A stretch of DNA of 64,000 nt from Rhodosporidiobolus odoratus (GCA_034387635.1 JAOANU010000025.1:30001-94000), one strand, 5' to 3'; positions 23,746 to 35,191 are shown, numbered from the stretch's first letter. Translations and numbers: made by a program. The notes: generated by a model not told the origin, from the sequence alone.

Positions 23746-24185
23746 GGCAACGCGTAAGCTCGACCAGAGAGCAGCGAGACGAAAGCGGAAAACGAATCAA
23801 AATCCGAGAACGCTTCGGCCACCTTTCTCTTCCTCAAAACCTTGGCTCGTCTTGAAGTTTGCGTTATAGCGAGTAGGTTACAAACGACAAACGACGCGAG
23901 CTGAGACCTAAAGGAAAACGCTGCGGAAGCAGAGACGAGAGTCCATTCTACGACGAAGAAAAGAAAAAATCCGAAGGCAAACACAGAACGATGAGCGGCG
24001 GAAGATATAAAGGCAGCGCAAGAGAGAGGCAATGGGATCCAGCAAGAGGATCAGTGTCGATGTTGGGAGGAGGAAAGGGAAACAGGGGGGAGATGCTCGG
24101 ACGAGAAAGAACAGAACCGGGGGGGGGGGGGGGGGGGGACCTGGAACGGCCAGCGTCCAAATCGACCTCTTCCTCCTCCTCGTCT
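23746..24185. other. Intergenic, upstream of the permease gene
   Basis: About 440 bp between the permease start (23745) and the stop of the F-box-like gene (24186), both minus-strand. It holds the presumed permease promoter. The main visible feature is a G20 run (C20 on the permease strand). Confidence 0.5.
24119..24138. repeat. Poly-G run (20 G)
   Basis: Twenty consecutive G on the plus strand, about 375 bp upstream of the permease ATG and about 50 bp past the F-box-like stop. It is the longest homopolymer in the window. No function is visible. Confidence 0.9.
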
Positions 24186-25469
24186 TCAAGCCCACCTCAC
24201 AACCACCCCCCTCTTAGCCAGCACCTCCATCGTCCCCCTCGCTTCTCCGATGGTCCCAGCAGTCCTCACTCCAAGAATTATCGACCTCAACCCTTTACAA
24301 ACCCGTTCCTGCTCCGCCGCTTCTTCTTCTGCTTCTTCTTCTTCACCTTCCTCTCCCGCAGTAAGAGGAGCCGGGGCGGGAGAGAACGTCTTCTTGATAT
24401 ACTCCAACCCCACAGCGCAAGTCGACAAATCCAATTCCTCGACACTAGTCGGCACCGCAGCCAAAACATCTTCCTCCTCGAACGTCTCGGCCTTGAACGG
24501 ACTCGTCCCACTATACTGGGGTTCATAAACCTCCAACCTCTTCAACGGAACTCCGGCACTTTCCGCGCCCGACAAGACCCGTTTGAGACGACGCAAGCAA
24601 CGGGCATCGTCCCTCTGACTTGCGGGAGCGCGAGGTTGACGAGGTTGAGCAAGGTCTGCGTCGAGGGGGATGTAGCGCTCTGCGAGGGTTAGAGTGAGGG
24701 AAGAGAGCGAGGTGAAGGAACCGAGGTCTTGGGAGGTTTGGGAGGTGAGGGGGAGGTCGAGACTTTGGAGGGAGGATTGGGAGGACGAGGTTAAGAGGTG
24801 GAAGTTTAGCGGGGAAGGGGAGGTTCCACTGTCAAAACGGCGGAGTTTGAAGGTGGGTCGCACTGGACGGGTTGGGGTGCCGCTGGCGTTGAGAGAGGTG
24901 GAACCGCCCGGGGTGGTAGGGCGCGACTGGGGGAGAGGCGTCACGGTGGCAGCAGCGAGGGCGTGCACGGATGCAGGGACCTCAATGTAGCTGGCGATGA
25001 GCTCTTCGAGGTGAGGAAGGTGGCCTAGGAGGTTGAAGAGGTGCTGACTCTGGTCGGCTCGGAGGTATTTCAGGCCGGGCCAGGCGACGCCAATGAAGGT
25101 AGTCAGGTCGGCGAGGTAGACTTCGTCGAAGCAGTGGTAGGAGAGGCTGCGGACGTTGGTGCACTGGACGAGAACGCGCTGCATACGGTTGAAGGCGACC
25201 GCGTCCAATTTCCCGCCGGACAGAGTGAGGGTGCGGACCATCGGCGCGAGCCACGGGTTCTGCTCCAGCGCCGACAAGATCCCATCACGCGCCGTCGAGT
25301 CGAGGTAGAGGTTCCGGTAGAGGTAGCCCGTGGAGATAGCGGACCAGGTCCGGTTCACGAGCGCGAAGGAAGCGAGGTTCGGCAGGCGTTGACTGTGCGA
25401 GGGGAAGAGGACGACAAAGGTGTCGAGGATGTCGGCGATCAGTTCAGTAGGGAGTGAATGGACTGGCAT
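24186..25469 (-). CDS. F-box-like protein with leucine-rich C-terminal region
   Basis: A single open frame of 427 residues without introns. The N-terminus, SLPTELIADILDTFVVLF followed by LASFALVNRTWSAISTGYLY, has the spacing of an F-box (LPxEL...V...W). Irregular leucine-rich segments follow (LTLSGGKLDAVAFNRMQRVL, LLGHLPHLEELIASYIEVP, LSSLTLTLAERYIPLDADL), as in substrate-binding regions of SCF adaptors. A late low-complexity acidic insert (EEGEEEEAEEEAAEQE) precedes the end. F-box proteins link targets to Skp1-cullin ubiquitin ligases; the target is unknown. It is the first of four such genes in this window and diverges from the next one. Confidence 0.7.
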   Translation of the reverse strand: MPVHSLPTELIADILDTFVVLFPSHSQRLPNLASFALVNRTWSAISTGYLYRNLYLDSTARDGILSALEQNPWLAPMVRTLTLSGGKLDAVAFNRMQRVLVQCTNVRSLSYHCFDEVYLADLTTFIGVAWPGLKYLRADQSQHLFNLLGHLPHLEELIASYIEVPASVHALAAATVTPLPQSRPTTPGGSTSLNASGTPTRPVRPTFKLRRFDSGTSPSPLNFHLLTSSSQSSLQSLDLPLTSQTSQDLGSFTSLSSLTLTLAERYIPLDADLAQPRQPRAPASQRDDARCLRRLKRVLSGAESAGVPLKRLEVYEPQYSGTSPFKAETFEEEDVLAAVPTSVEELDLSTCAVGLEYIKKTFSPAPAPLTAGEEGEEEEAEEEAAEQERVCKGLRSIILGVRTAGTIGEARGTMEVLAKRGVVVRWA

Positions 25470-26667
25470 GTCGAACGACAGGAGGTGAGTCAGGAGAGAG
25501 GGTCGGAGCGGATCTGGCGGACGAGGTAGGGTAAGGAGCGAAGTTGGCTAGCTTGCTGCTGATCGCGTCAGGACATTAGCTACGTGGCTCCGGTGACTGT
25601 AACCGCGCGGTGTACCTACTCAGAGAGCAACGGAGAGTCGGCCGGGAGAGAGGAGATAAGGGTTTCTATCGCTGGTGATGAACGGGGAGGTGCAAGATGA
25701 TCCAGAGAAGGGCGAAGGAAAAAGTGTGAGTGGTGTCTGATTGCGTGTATCAAGCTGCAGCGGTCTATGTGAAGGAAGCGAGAGTCGAAAGCGAGGAATT
25801 GGGGCATTCCCCCCCCCCCTGAGGGGGGGTTGTCTGTGTGGGTCGAGACCGGATCCGACCACCTGAAGCGCGGCACAGGTGTCGCGCATTTTCCCCGGTC
25901 CAGCGGTCGTCTTGTGACTGTCTAGATCGTCGTGGAGGGTTGCGGCAGCTGTAGAGAGGCTGTTTGCAGCAGAGTCGACAATCAATGAAAGGTGGGCGTA
26001 AGCATAAGTCGACATGCGTTCTGAGCGGCGGAGTATCAGTCACGGGCGACAGAGGTGGAAAAGCAGCTGAGGTAGCAGCAGTCTCGTCAGCTAAAGTGTC
26101 TGTACAAGATAAAGGAAGAGAGAGCGTACGAGGCAAGCCGATCATTGACAAGGAGAAGTTGTGTCGACGAGGCTGGGCAGGTTGGGAGTAGGGGGAGGCG
26201 GCATGACTTTCCCCTGGTAATGTACGAGACCTTGGTGGTGTTCAGGCTAGTCAGGAAGGGGCGTGAGGCGAGATGGGGAAAAGGTGACGAAGATGCGGGA
26301 AGGTCAAGCGAGTGACGGCGGAGGACGTCGAGGGAAGAGGGAGAAGAAGTCGAGCAGAGGGTGCTATGATCCCTTGTTAAGCTGACCGAGAGTGTTCAAG
26401 CAGTTTAGCGTAGGTTGTGAGCAGGAAGGAGCAGGACGAGAGAGCGAGAGAAAGAGATCGGCGAGATCGTCAAAGGGTGACCACCTCGAGCGTGACTCGG
26501 TTCCTCACCGGACCTTGCCTGAGTATACTCTTGACCTCTACAACCCGCTCGCAAACCCAACGAAGCCAAGTGACATTAGTGATACTCACCGGTTTCTCGC
26601 TTTCGAGTTTTCTTTCTTCAAGTTCCCGTCTTCCGTCGAACCTACTGCGAACGAGACCACTGCGAGT
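25470..26667. other. Divergent intergenic region between two F-box-like genes
   Basis: About 1.2 kb separates the two start codons. No gene was recognised. A perfect G/C stem, seven C, TGA, seven G, lies at about 25813-25829 inside a C11 run. An open frame reaches upstream of 26668 to 26392 but has no in-frame ATG before 26668. Confidence 0.5.
25809..25829. repeat. C11-TGA-G7 inverted repeat
   Basis: A run of 11 C (25809-25819), then TGA, then 7 G (25823-25829) forms a perfect 7-bp G/C stem with a 3-nt loop. It lies in non-coding DNA about 340 bp upstream of the minus-strand F-box-like start. Confidence 0.8.
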
Positions 26668-28303
26668 ATGGCTGCACTGCTGTCAAAGCCCTTTGACCGC
26701 TACGAGCATGACCGCCTGCTGGCCCTCCTCGATCCCGTCCACTTCATCGGCAGGCAAGATCGCCCCACTTCTCACCCAACCGTCACTCTCGCACCCCACA
26801 CACTACTCAGGAGGAGGACAAGCATAGCCTCCAGTCTATCGTCCAGAGTCAGCTTGAGCCAGTGCGTCCCCTGTCCTGTCTGCTCTCGATTCCGCCACTC
26901 ACGACCACTTTCCTACAGGTTGCTCATCTCTTCTCCGAACCCTTCTCCTCGTCCCGCCTCGGTCTACTCACGCCCTTCCTTGCCGCCCCTCCTCTCACTC
27001 CCTCCCGAGCTACTCCTTCTCATCCTCGATCTCTGCCTCCCAGCCGATCACACCCGCCGCACCACCCTCGAACGCGGCCGCACTCTTGCTTGCCTCGCCC
27101 TCGTCCACCCCATTTTCCGCCAATTCGCTCAGGACGAGCTGTATCATCATGTTGTCCTCGCCTCGGATTCGGCGACCGACAAGCTGAGGAACCTGACCGG
27201 AGGACCGGCGCATGGCAGCAGGGGAGCACAGCTTGGGAAAAGAATCACCTCGCTCAAGGTGTACGGCACGCTTGGTACAGGCGACGGGGGCAGAACGCTA
27301 GCATCCCTGGTGCATCAGCTTGATTGCTTGGAGAGACTGCACCTCGAAGACCTCGATGGGCTGGAATTGAGGCATTACGCCATTCATCGCTGTACGTTTT
27401 CCACCTCTGCTGTCGATTTTTCGAAGCTTATTTTTCCAATTTTCTTCAGCCCTCAAGTCTCTGACCGCCAACCGTTGCGGGTTCCGCTCTCGCTTCCGTG
27501 CCGTCATCACCTCTCGCCCATCCCCCCTTACTTCCCTCAGCCTTACAAACATCACTGCGCAAGACGACGGTTTCAGCGGCTTCACTCTACCTCACCTGAC
27601 CCAACTCACAATCTGCGACATCTACCTCCCCCCTCACTCTCCCCTGGCCGTCCTCGAGCCAAGTGAAGCGTTCAAGCCCTTCGGCCCTCGGGTCGTGCGG
27701 CAACTTTCGAAACTCACAACGGACGAATGGCACTTTTCCTTCTTCTTCCCCCTTTCGACTACAAAGTCTCGCACTGCCCCCTGCGCTCTGCAGCACCTTC
27801 ACCTCCTCAAACTCACCCACCTCTCCCCGCTACTTGACTCCCTCCCCACCTCGTCCTCTTCTTCCCACACTCCCCTCCCCAACCTCCTTACCCTCCACCT
27901 CTCCCCCACCCTCTCCTTCACACCCACCTCCTCCTCCCCCGAAAAAGCCTCGTCGCATTTCGCTTCCCTCCTCAGTCCCTTCCGCGTTTCCGCTCCTCAT
28001 CCTCCTCCCTCGCTCAAAAACGCACAACATCTCGTCCTAGATGCGAGATACACCGTCTGGCTCGACCAAGGGAATGAAGAGATGCGTGAGTTGCTTGAGA
28101 GAGTGGAAGTTGCGGGGTTGCAACTCGTATTTGAGGAGGGGAAAGAGGAGGACGGGGAGGGTGGACGGAGGAGGGGATTGAGTAGAGGGGCGGTTGGACC
28201 GACTGTGGTGGGCAGGAGAGGGTCTATGGGGGCGTTGCTGAGTGGTGGCGTGAGGGGCGGGATGGTTAGGGGCGGTGGGAGGTTTGCGGCGGGGGATTGG
28301 TAA
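26668..28303 (+). CDS. F-box-like protein
   Basis: The first in-frame ATG gives MAALLSKPFDRYEHDRLLAL. After a Ser/Pro-rich stretch an F-box-like segment appears: LLSLPPELLLLILDLCLP...TLACLALVHPIFRQFAQDEL. Leucine-rich repeats follow (LASLVHQLDCLERLHLEDLD, LTSLSLTNITAQDDGFSGF, LPHLTQLTICDIYLP, LQHLHLLKLTHLSPL). The end is Gly/Arg-rich and stops at 28301-28303. Intron 26862-26918 is 57 nt, in frame and stop-free; a second intron starts with GTACGT near 27391 and restores the frame into SLKSLTANRCGF. The target is unknown; the call rests on the N-terminal pattern and LRR-like spacing. Confidence 0.7.
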
Positions 28304-28598
28304 GAGAAGGTCGAGGTGAGACGGGATCGCGGTTTGTTTCCTTCTCTTTCTCTTCTTGTACCAGAGCGTCTCGACGGACTGTGTAGCTCTTCTCTCTCTC
28401 ACCAGCGGTGTGCTTCTTCTCCTTGGTAGTCTGTTGCTTGCTATTCTTACATCTTTCTCCTGTCCTGTGTCTCGATATCGAAGGAACCAGCAGTGCCGGA
28501 ACAGAAACTGCGATAACAGGCTGTGGCTTGACATTGTTCTCTCCGCACGCACCTACCTAAGGAGACACCATCTTTGTGATCCCACTCCGTCCACCTTC

Positions 28599-29778
28599 TC
28601 ACGCCACGAACTTCCTCCCCGTCAACTTCTCATAAGCCTCCTCATACTTCCCCCAAGTCTGCTCCACAATCTCCTCTGGAATCTCGACCCCATCCTCCTC
28701 AATCAACTCCCCTCCCTTCTTCCCAAACCCTCCACCCCCATTCTTCAACCACTCCCTCAAAAACTGTTTATCAAACCCAACCATCTTTTCCCCTTCTGCC
28801 CACTTGTCAGCAGGCCAGAACCGACTCGAATCGGGAGTGAGGCATTCGTCTACCAAGGCCAGAGTGGGTTTGGTCCCGGCTGGAGAGTGGGCGGGGGGCG
28901 GGAGGAGACCGAATTCGAACTTCGTGTCGGCTAGGATTAGACCTTTAGAGAGGGCGTGTTTGGCTGCGGTGGTGTACAGGGCGAGGGCGTATTCTTGCAG
29001 AGGTGCGGAGAGGGAGGGGTCGGGGAGATGCTTGGAGACTGCACAGAGTGTTCCGGGGTCAATGATGAGAACGAAAGGGTCAGGGGGGAAAGAAGAGGGA
29101 GGACAAGCGTACGTTCGTTCGGGTGAATGTTGATGTCCTTGTCGCCGACTTCTGCCTTGGTCGAGGGAGTGAAGAGCGGTAGCTCGAACTTGGAAGACTC
29201 CTTGAGCCCCTCAGGAAGCTTGATGTCGTGCATCGTACCGCTCTTTTGATACTCGGCCCAGGCAGATCCTGCAAAAGGAACAGAACGATGTCAGCACTCT
29301 CGCTTGAGCCTAGCATGTCAGGTCAACGCACCCGTGATATATCCACGAACGATAGCCTCAACAGGCAGAACCGTCGCCTTCTTGACGAGAATTGACCGTC
29401 CCTCGAGCTGCTCGCGGTACTTTTGCACTTCTTGCGGCATCTCGTCAAAGTTGCTGGTGATGATGTGGTTGGGAATATGCTTCGTCTCGGGTGCTTTGGA
29501 GAGGTGGTCGAAGAAGAAGAGGGCGAGTTGGGTCAGGAGTTTGCCCTTGTTAGGGATGCCCTGCGAGAAGAAGAAAAAGAAGTCAGTATCGAATGCTGAG
29601 TATGTTTGGTCGACGGGATGAGGCGTACGTTCTTCATAATCACGTCGAACGCTGATACGCGGTCGAGGGCCACGAACAGCAATGCGTCATCCCGGCTAGG
29701 GACCTCATAGATGTTGCGCACTTTTCCCTTGGCCACGAGCTTGAGGTCGGGGCATTCGCAGTCGAGGAGAGCGGCCAT
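28599..29778 (-). CDS. ADE1: Phosphoribosylaminoimidazole-succinocarboxamide synthase (SAICAR synthetase)
   Basis: This is the purine-pathway enzyme that joins CAIR and aspartate using ATP. The start MAALLDCECPDLKLVAKGKV gives the nucleotide-binding strand KGKVRNIYEV, then ALLFVALDRVSAFDVIMKN, GIPNKGKLLTQLALFFFDHL, and the family signature VEAIVRGYITGSAWAEY. Later blocks are IHPNE, SKGLILADTKFEFGL, VDECLTPDSSRFWPAD and GFDKQFLREWL, ending KLTGRKFVA at 28599. The size, near 310 residues, fits the stand-alone fungal enzyme. It has about three introns and diverges from the NOSIP-type gene. Confidence 0.96.
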
Positions 29779-30495
29779 GGCGGATCGATGTACGGTTCCG
29801 TTGTCGAGTGGAAGTCTGCGAGAGTCGGTGGTCACGGGACCAAGGCGACGGGGAGGAAGAGAAAGAAGATCAAGGAGTAGATTGATCGGTAAGTCTGTCA
29901 GCGGCGGCGTCCGGCTACAGAGAATGTCGAGCAGCGTACGGGTTGTCACGAGGATATCTACTGTCGGAAGCCCACAGGCGGGGCGGTAGATGACGACGCG
30001 TCGGGGCAGAACAGAGGCCGCGGAGGGAAAATGGCAAGAATCGGATAGACGAGAGATGGTGCGAACATGTTGGCGAAGGAGGTAAAGCGAGCGGAGCAAT
30101 GTCAGTACCACATCCATCTCCGCGCTTCTCAGCCCTATTCGAGAGTCACAGGGCGAGGCAAGAAAAGAAGACTAGATGCCAAAGATGCAAGTGGGAAAAG
30201 TGGTAGAAAAGACTGGGAGATCAGGAGGGACGCTCGACTCACCGTAGAGTATCTGTTGATGCAATACGGATCGTATACGGCCTCAAGGAAGTGTTGGAGA
30301 AGCGAGGAGAGTCCAACTGATGAAGCAAGAACGTTTGACTTGTCTACTGCCACTTACAACCCCAAAGGACGAGGCTAGCTGCACCATACCTACCAGAAGC
30401 AACCCTTGAAGTCCCCGTGAATCGATTTGCCCGCGCCCGCACCCGCATAGCTCTCGCTTGTGTTGAACCCCCTCACCTCGCACCCGTCACCAACC
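29779..30495. promoter_or_regulatory. Divergent intergenic region, ADE1 / NOSIP-type gene
   Basis: A 717-bp interval between the start codons at 29778 (minus) and 30496 (plus). It should contain both promoters. Small open frames on both strands have no recognisable product, and no clear TATA box was seen. Confidence 0.45.
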
Positions 30496-31717
30496 ATGAC
30501 CCGACACGGCAAGAACAACTCGAGTGCATCTGCCTTCACCTATGCAGAGAGGCAAATGACCGGTACAGGCACCAAGAAGGGCGTTCTCGGAAGGGAGTCT
30601 TTCAAGGTCCGCCCTTCCTCCTTTTCTTCCCTACCCAGCCTATCTGACCCACCATATCCCTCTTTCAGGATTTTGACGCCTGCTCCCTCTGCCTTCAACG
30701 AGCCAAGGACCCTCGAGTGTGCGCCGACGGCCACGTCTTCTGCAACGAATGCATTCTCTCCTCACTCCTCTCGCAAAAAAAGGACATCAAGCGCCAACAG
30801 GTCCTCCTCGAACGCATGCGCGCCGAGTCGGAAGAAGAGATGGCCGCTGCTCGAGCGGCTGCCCGAGCACGCGTGCTGAAGGAGTTTGAGTCGGCGCAGA
30901 CTTCGTTGGGCTCGGGACGAACGGCGGGGAAAACGGCGGCTACGACGGCGAAGGATGAGAAAGACGGGCCGAGGGGGACGAAGCGGGCATTCGAGTTAGA
31001 TGAGGATGAGATCGATAGGTTGACGAAAGAGGCGACGGACGAGGCGCTGAATAGGACGGCCAAGGAAATGGCAGAAGCGAGAAAAGCCAAGCTGCCCAAC
31101 TTCTGGCTGGTATGTGATCCAGCGCAGGCTCATTTTATTGGGCGGAACTAAAGCATCCCTGTGTGCAGCCTTCACTCACACCTTCATCAACACCCGAGAA
31201 CGTCATCGACGTCAAGCTGCAAACCCTCTGCCACGCCTCGAAGCCACCTCATCCTGTCTCGCTCAAGACCTTGACGACCATCAAGTTCAACGAAGATGCC
31301 AAGGAGAAGACGTCGTCTGGATCTCCGGTCGTGACTTGCCCAAGTTGCCGGAGCTCCATCACGAACAATGTGAAATGTTGTGGTAAAGTTGCTCTCTTCA
31401 GCCAGATGCATCCGCTCGAACGTGCGCTTACGATTTGACGCAACATTAGCCTTGAGAGCTTGTGGTCACGTCCTTTGGTACTGCCTTGTCTTGCCTCTAG
31501 CCTCTTCCCCTCCTTTTTACTAACCTTACCACGATCCACCCACCCTCGCAGCTCTACCTGCACCGACACTCTCTGCATCCCCGACAAAGCATGCGCTCAC
31601 TGCGGTACCAAAACGGATAAGAAGACGCCGTTTATCGAGATCAAGAGGGAGGGAACCGGATTTGCAGCAGGCGGGGGAGTCGAGGTTAGCAAGTTTGACT
31701 TGGCGTTCCAGGCGTAG
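30496..31717 (+). CDS. NOSIP-type U-box/RING-like ubiquitin ligase
   Basis: The protein starts MTRHGKNNSSASAFTYAERQ, closely matching the invariant N-terminus of nitric oxide synthase-interacting protein homologues. GVLGRESFK then splices to the degenerate U-box DFDACSLCLQRAKDPRVCAD, GHVFCNECILSSLL and QKKDIKRQ. A coiled, charged middle region follows (AARAAARARVLKEF). The C-terminal half has a second zinc-binding-like module: VVTCPSCRSSITNNVK, CGHVLCSTC-type residues rebuilt across an intron, and CAHCGTKTDKKTPFIEIKRE, ending VSKFDLAFQA. Family members are nuclear E3 ligases associated with spliceosome or nuclear proteins; the nitric oxide synthase link is animal-specific. The start at 30496 is the first ATG. 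Confidence 0.88.
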
Positions 31718-31881
31718 ACGAATCTTCATGACCAATAGAACTGCTGTGGACAGTCTGTACTTGGCGGCTGCTGTGAGTGTCGCGGTTTTTCCCGTTCCTT
31801 CAGCTGGCATCGGGCACCGCTTTCTTTTCTTCCCAACCTTCGCTTGTTGGCCTATCTCGCGCGACCCGGGCTTCCTTCAAC

Positions 31882-33126
31882 ATGCTTTTTCGGAGCCAGT
31901 CACAGCATACTCAGGCTTCGACCGGCCCTTCTGCCCCCTCATCTCTTTCCGCTTCTCTCGAACCCGAGTTGCTTCACCTCATCGCCATCCACCTCGAACA
32001 GCCGACGGCGCTCAAAGCACAGCCAAGACGGGACGCACTCAACTTTGCCCTTACCTGCCGGGCCTGGTACGGACCTGGCATCGAGGCGTTGTACCATTCC
32101 GTCGTGATCTGGCGAGGACGGGGACACGAGCTGGCCCAAGCGATTACGGCGACTCAAGACCGCGCATGCTTGGTCCGGCGACTCAAGGTGCAAGTCGGCG
32201 CCTTTTCATCCGACAGTGCGGATCTCGATTCGGTCGCCGTTGAGACCATTTTCCGGTTTTGCCCTCGACTTGAAAAGATCGAGCTGGCGGCGGGGATCAG
32301 CCAGATCACTGCAGCGCTCCTTCGGGCCACCTCTTTACCCGTTCTGCGCTCTTTCAGCTCCCTGGGGTGGCTGAAAGCAACGCCTCCCGGCGGCATCAGA
32401 TCCTTCTTCCTTCTTTTGCAACGCACGCCGCGCTTACAAGAGGCCAACCTGCGCGTGATCATCCGTCCTGATACACCGGTCGAATTCCCGGAACTCCCTC
32501 AGCCCCGCATACAGCTGCGCCGTCTCAATCTCAACGTCTTTGGGAAACGCGATGCACCCTCTGCCCCCGTCGCGAAACAATTGGACCACGTCGCCTCCGC
32601 TTTCGACTTTACCCACCTCGTCTCGTTCACCGCTCACACTACGCCCGAAGGCCCCTTCCTGACCCGCCATCTCACCTCCGCAAGCTCGCTGATCCACCTC
32701 ACTCTTTTCATCGACCACGATTCCCTTCACCCCTTCTTCACCTCCCTGATCTCCCTCCTCCCCTCTCTTCCTCAGCTCCGTACGCTCAAGATTGACGTGA
32801 ACGCCTACCCGGATCCAGGGGATCTCTCCACCCCATCCCCTACGCAGCTCAACGCTTTCTTCACGGCCCTCCCCCCTTTCCTCGAGCACCTTGATGTACC
32901 TCTCTGCTTCCCCTCCGGACTAGTAGATCCCGTCTTGTCCGCTTTCCTGACCTCAGAGCGTGGCCTTCAGCGCAAGTTGAAGCGGGTACAGGCGTACACA
33001 GCGAGGGCGGATGATCCGAGCATAAGCCACGAGGTACTGTTCGAGAAGGTCGCGCTGGAGGGGAAATGGGTGGAGACGGTGTTATATACTACTGCTGGGG
33101 ACGGCGGGAGACTGGAGGAAACGTGA
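31882..33126 (+). CDS. F-box-like / leucine-rich protein
   Basis: An intronless frame of 414 residues from the first ATG at 31882. The N-terminal segment LEPELLHLIAIHLEQPTALK...RRDALNFALTCRAWYGPGIE resembles a basidiomycete F-box (LPxELL...I...L....CRxW). The rest is rich in leucine-repeat-like stretches (IFRFCPRLEKIELAAGIS, LLQRTPRLQEANLRVIIRP, LISLLPSLPQLRTLKIDVNA, FLEHLDVPLCFPSGL). The closest analogues are fungal F-box/LRR proteins of unknown target. It lies 164 bp downstream of the NOSIP-type gene on the same strand. Confidence 0.65.
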   Translation: MLFRSQSQHTQASTGPSAPSSLSASLEPELLHLIAIHLEQPTALKAQPRRDALNFALTCRAWYGPGIEALYHSVVIWRGRGHELAQAITATQDRACLVRRLKVQVGAFSSDSADLDSVAVETIFRFCPRLEKIELAAGISQITAALLRATSLPVLRSFSSLGWLKATPPGGIRSFFLLLQRTPRLQEANLRVIIRPDTPVEFPELPQPRIQLRRLNLNVFGKRDAPSAPVAKQLDHVASAFDFTHLVSFTAHTTPEGPFLTRHLTSASSLIHLTLFIDHDSLHPFFTSLISLLPSLPQLRTLKIDVNAYPDPGDLSTPSPTQLNAFFTALPPFLEHLDVPLCFPSGLVDPVLSAFLTSERGLQRKLKRVQAYTARADDPSISHEVLFEKVALEGKWVETVLYTTAGDGGRLEET

Positions 33127-33339
33127 GGCGCTAATCTGTAACCCTCGGGATGGGAATGCGATGTTGTCCTGTTTTTCCTGGATGTCAAGCATAGCAAGAA
33201 TGCTCATAGCACCGCAATCGTAGCAAGGCATATCCAACTCTCTCATCGCGGGACTCGTGACAGGGAGACAGAAGAACCGAGTTTGTGCAAGTGCCACTAA
33301 CGACCCTACACGAACCCTACCCCGGCTCGCCAAAGTCGT

Positions 33340-34092
33340 TTACTCCTCAGCCTCGACAACAGTGGTCGAGAGACCCTTGAAGTCAGTGGTGGGGACAACC
33401 GAAACGAGGGTGTAGAGCTTCTCGTCCTGCAAATTCAGAGAAGAGAAGTCTCAAACGTCAGTCGGGCTGCCCTGCAAGTCGAGACGATGTAACGGAGCAG
33501 GAGCGTACAGCGGGCGCGTCGTCGTCGTCGTTGCGCTTGCGGGAGAGGCGAAGGCGGAGACGGTGGGGGACGTTCTTGATACCCTTGCCCCAGATGGCGG
33601 CGTTGACCGAGGGCTCAAGGAGAACCTTCTTGGTGCCCATGTGCTTCTGGGCGAAGATGCGGACGGCCTTGACTGCGGACGGGGCACGCTGTAGACCGAG
33701 AGGAGGTAGGCGGGAGAGGTGGAAAGCGGGGCCGGAAAAAGAGGTCGAGGTGGGGGGGATGGGGAAGAACGGTCAGCATCTCGCCCTCGCCGAAGCGAGA
33801 CTCCCGAGGATCCTTCTCGCGCTGGAGCGCTCCTCCCCATGCAAGGGAAGAAGCGCAACAAGGCAACAAAGGAGAGCCTCGGGGAAAAGGGTTCTTCGTG
33901 GTATTGAACGTCCCGCTAAAAGCGCGAGACGCAAGAAGGGAAGGTGGGTCGGTGCAGCGAGCTTCATCTTACGTGCTTGAAGCCCTGGCCGTGGACGCGA
34001 GTGTGGAGGTGGATGGTGTACTCGCGGGCGACAACGTCCGTGAGGGCGGAGCGCTGCTTCTTCTCGCCAGAGGTCTTCTGTCCGCGGGCCAT
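33340..34092 (-). CDS. RPL31: 60S ribosomal protein eL31
   Basis: Exon 1 (33973-34092) encodes MARGQKTSGEKKQRSALTDV, then VAREYTIHLHTRVHGQGFKH. A long 284-nt intron (33689-33972) precedes RAPSAVKAVRIFAQKHMGTK, then VLLEPSVNAAIWGKGIKNVP and HRLRLRLSRKRNDDDDAPA. The last intron (33427-33508) leads to DEKLYTLVSVVPTTDFKGLS and the acidic end VVEAEE. These are the standard eL31 blocks at standard length. The protein sits at the exit-tunnel face of the 60S subunit. The first intron is several times longer than the usual introns here. It diverges from SPT5. Confidence 0.95.
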
Positions 34093-35191
34093 TGTTGTCG
34101 ACTGAACGAACACAGGGGAAGAATGTAAGCTAGGCGGCTCTGCGAGGGAAACAAGGTACGCAATGTGATGCCGTCCTCCTCATTGCCCTGTCCTGGCCGT
34201 GCTCATTTCGCCCGACGCTATCTGCGAGCTACTCCACTACGCCCAGCCGTTCCCGCTGAACGAAACTGCCTCTGCCCCCCCCTCCTGTGCCCCTCCCGCG
34301 CACTGTGTCCCTCTGTCGAGTCGACCGGATCGATTTTGAGGGCAGGAATCGCTTCGCACGGCGGCGAGGGTTCACGACGTGACAGTCGCCGAGTTGTGCA
34401 GTAGAGGATGCGCCGTAGATGAAGAGCAAGCCTTACGGGGAAATGAAGGGGTGACACGGAGGTGAAGAAAGGAAAGAAGTTGCGCGAGGAGGAATAGGTT
34501 GGCTTTCCTCACCCTCTGCTCACATCGCTCCTGATACTCTGGGGCGAATTGTAGCGCTACATAGTAACGTCTACAGCTAGCTCACGTGCCCGTCTATCCG
34601 CCCAGCTAGCCGAAGACACCTTTCCGTCCTCCCTTTGCTTCCGACTTTGCTGAAAGCCATTCTGCGTCTACGTCAGCCTAGGCACTGTATACTCTGCCGA
34701 TCGGACGAGACCAATGTTTTCTAGTCCCTCGCCCCGGCACGAAGCTGTCTGTGCTGTTCTCGCGGTGCAGAACCGCTATTCTTGCTGTTCACCCTGGTCT
34801 CGAGTGCTTTCCGCGCGTTCTGCCTCACCTGGCGGCCAGAACAAGCTTCCAGAAACAGATACGTTTCGACCTCACCTGTCCAGCCCGATAGCGCTGCCGC
34901 GCACACCGGGGCCACGACGAGAAGGAGTCGGAACTCTGATCGAGGGAGTAGCAGCTGGTTTCCACGGTCCGCTTCAGCTCCTTGGGCTTTCCCTGGGAAA
35001 CTAGAGTAATGAAGACGAGGCTCCTTGTCCCGCTGCGCTGCTTTACTCGCTGAAGAGAGCCGTAGGCGTAGAAGCATAAACCGGCTGGATAGATTTGATC
35101 AAACGTATTCCTCTGCTTTCCTGTTAGCATAGTAACCTCGCGTCGTACCCACCAACCTCTGTCCACTTGCTGCTAAGCAGAGGCAGCAGTC
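34093..35191. promoter_or_regulatory. Divergent intergenic region, eL31 / SPT5
   Basis: About 1.1 kb between the start codons at 34092 (minus) and 35192 (plus). A CACGTG palindrome is at 34583-34588; whether it is used is unknown. A C8 run is near 34270. No coding exon was recognised. Confidence 0.45.

Noticed and set aside
24006..24013. TATAAAGG on the plus strand
   Set aside because: No plus-strand gene starts downstream within promoter range; the neighbouring genes are on the minus strand.
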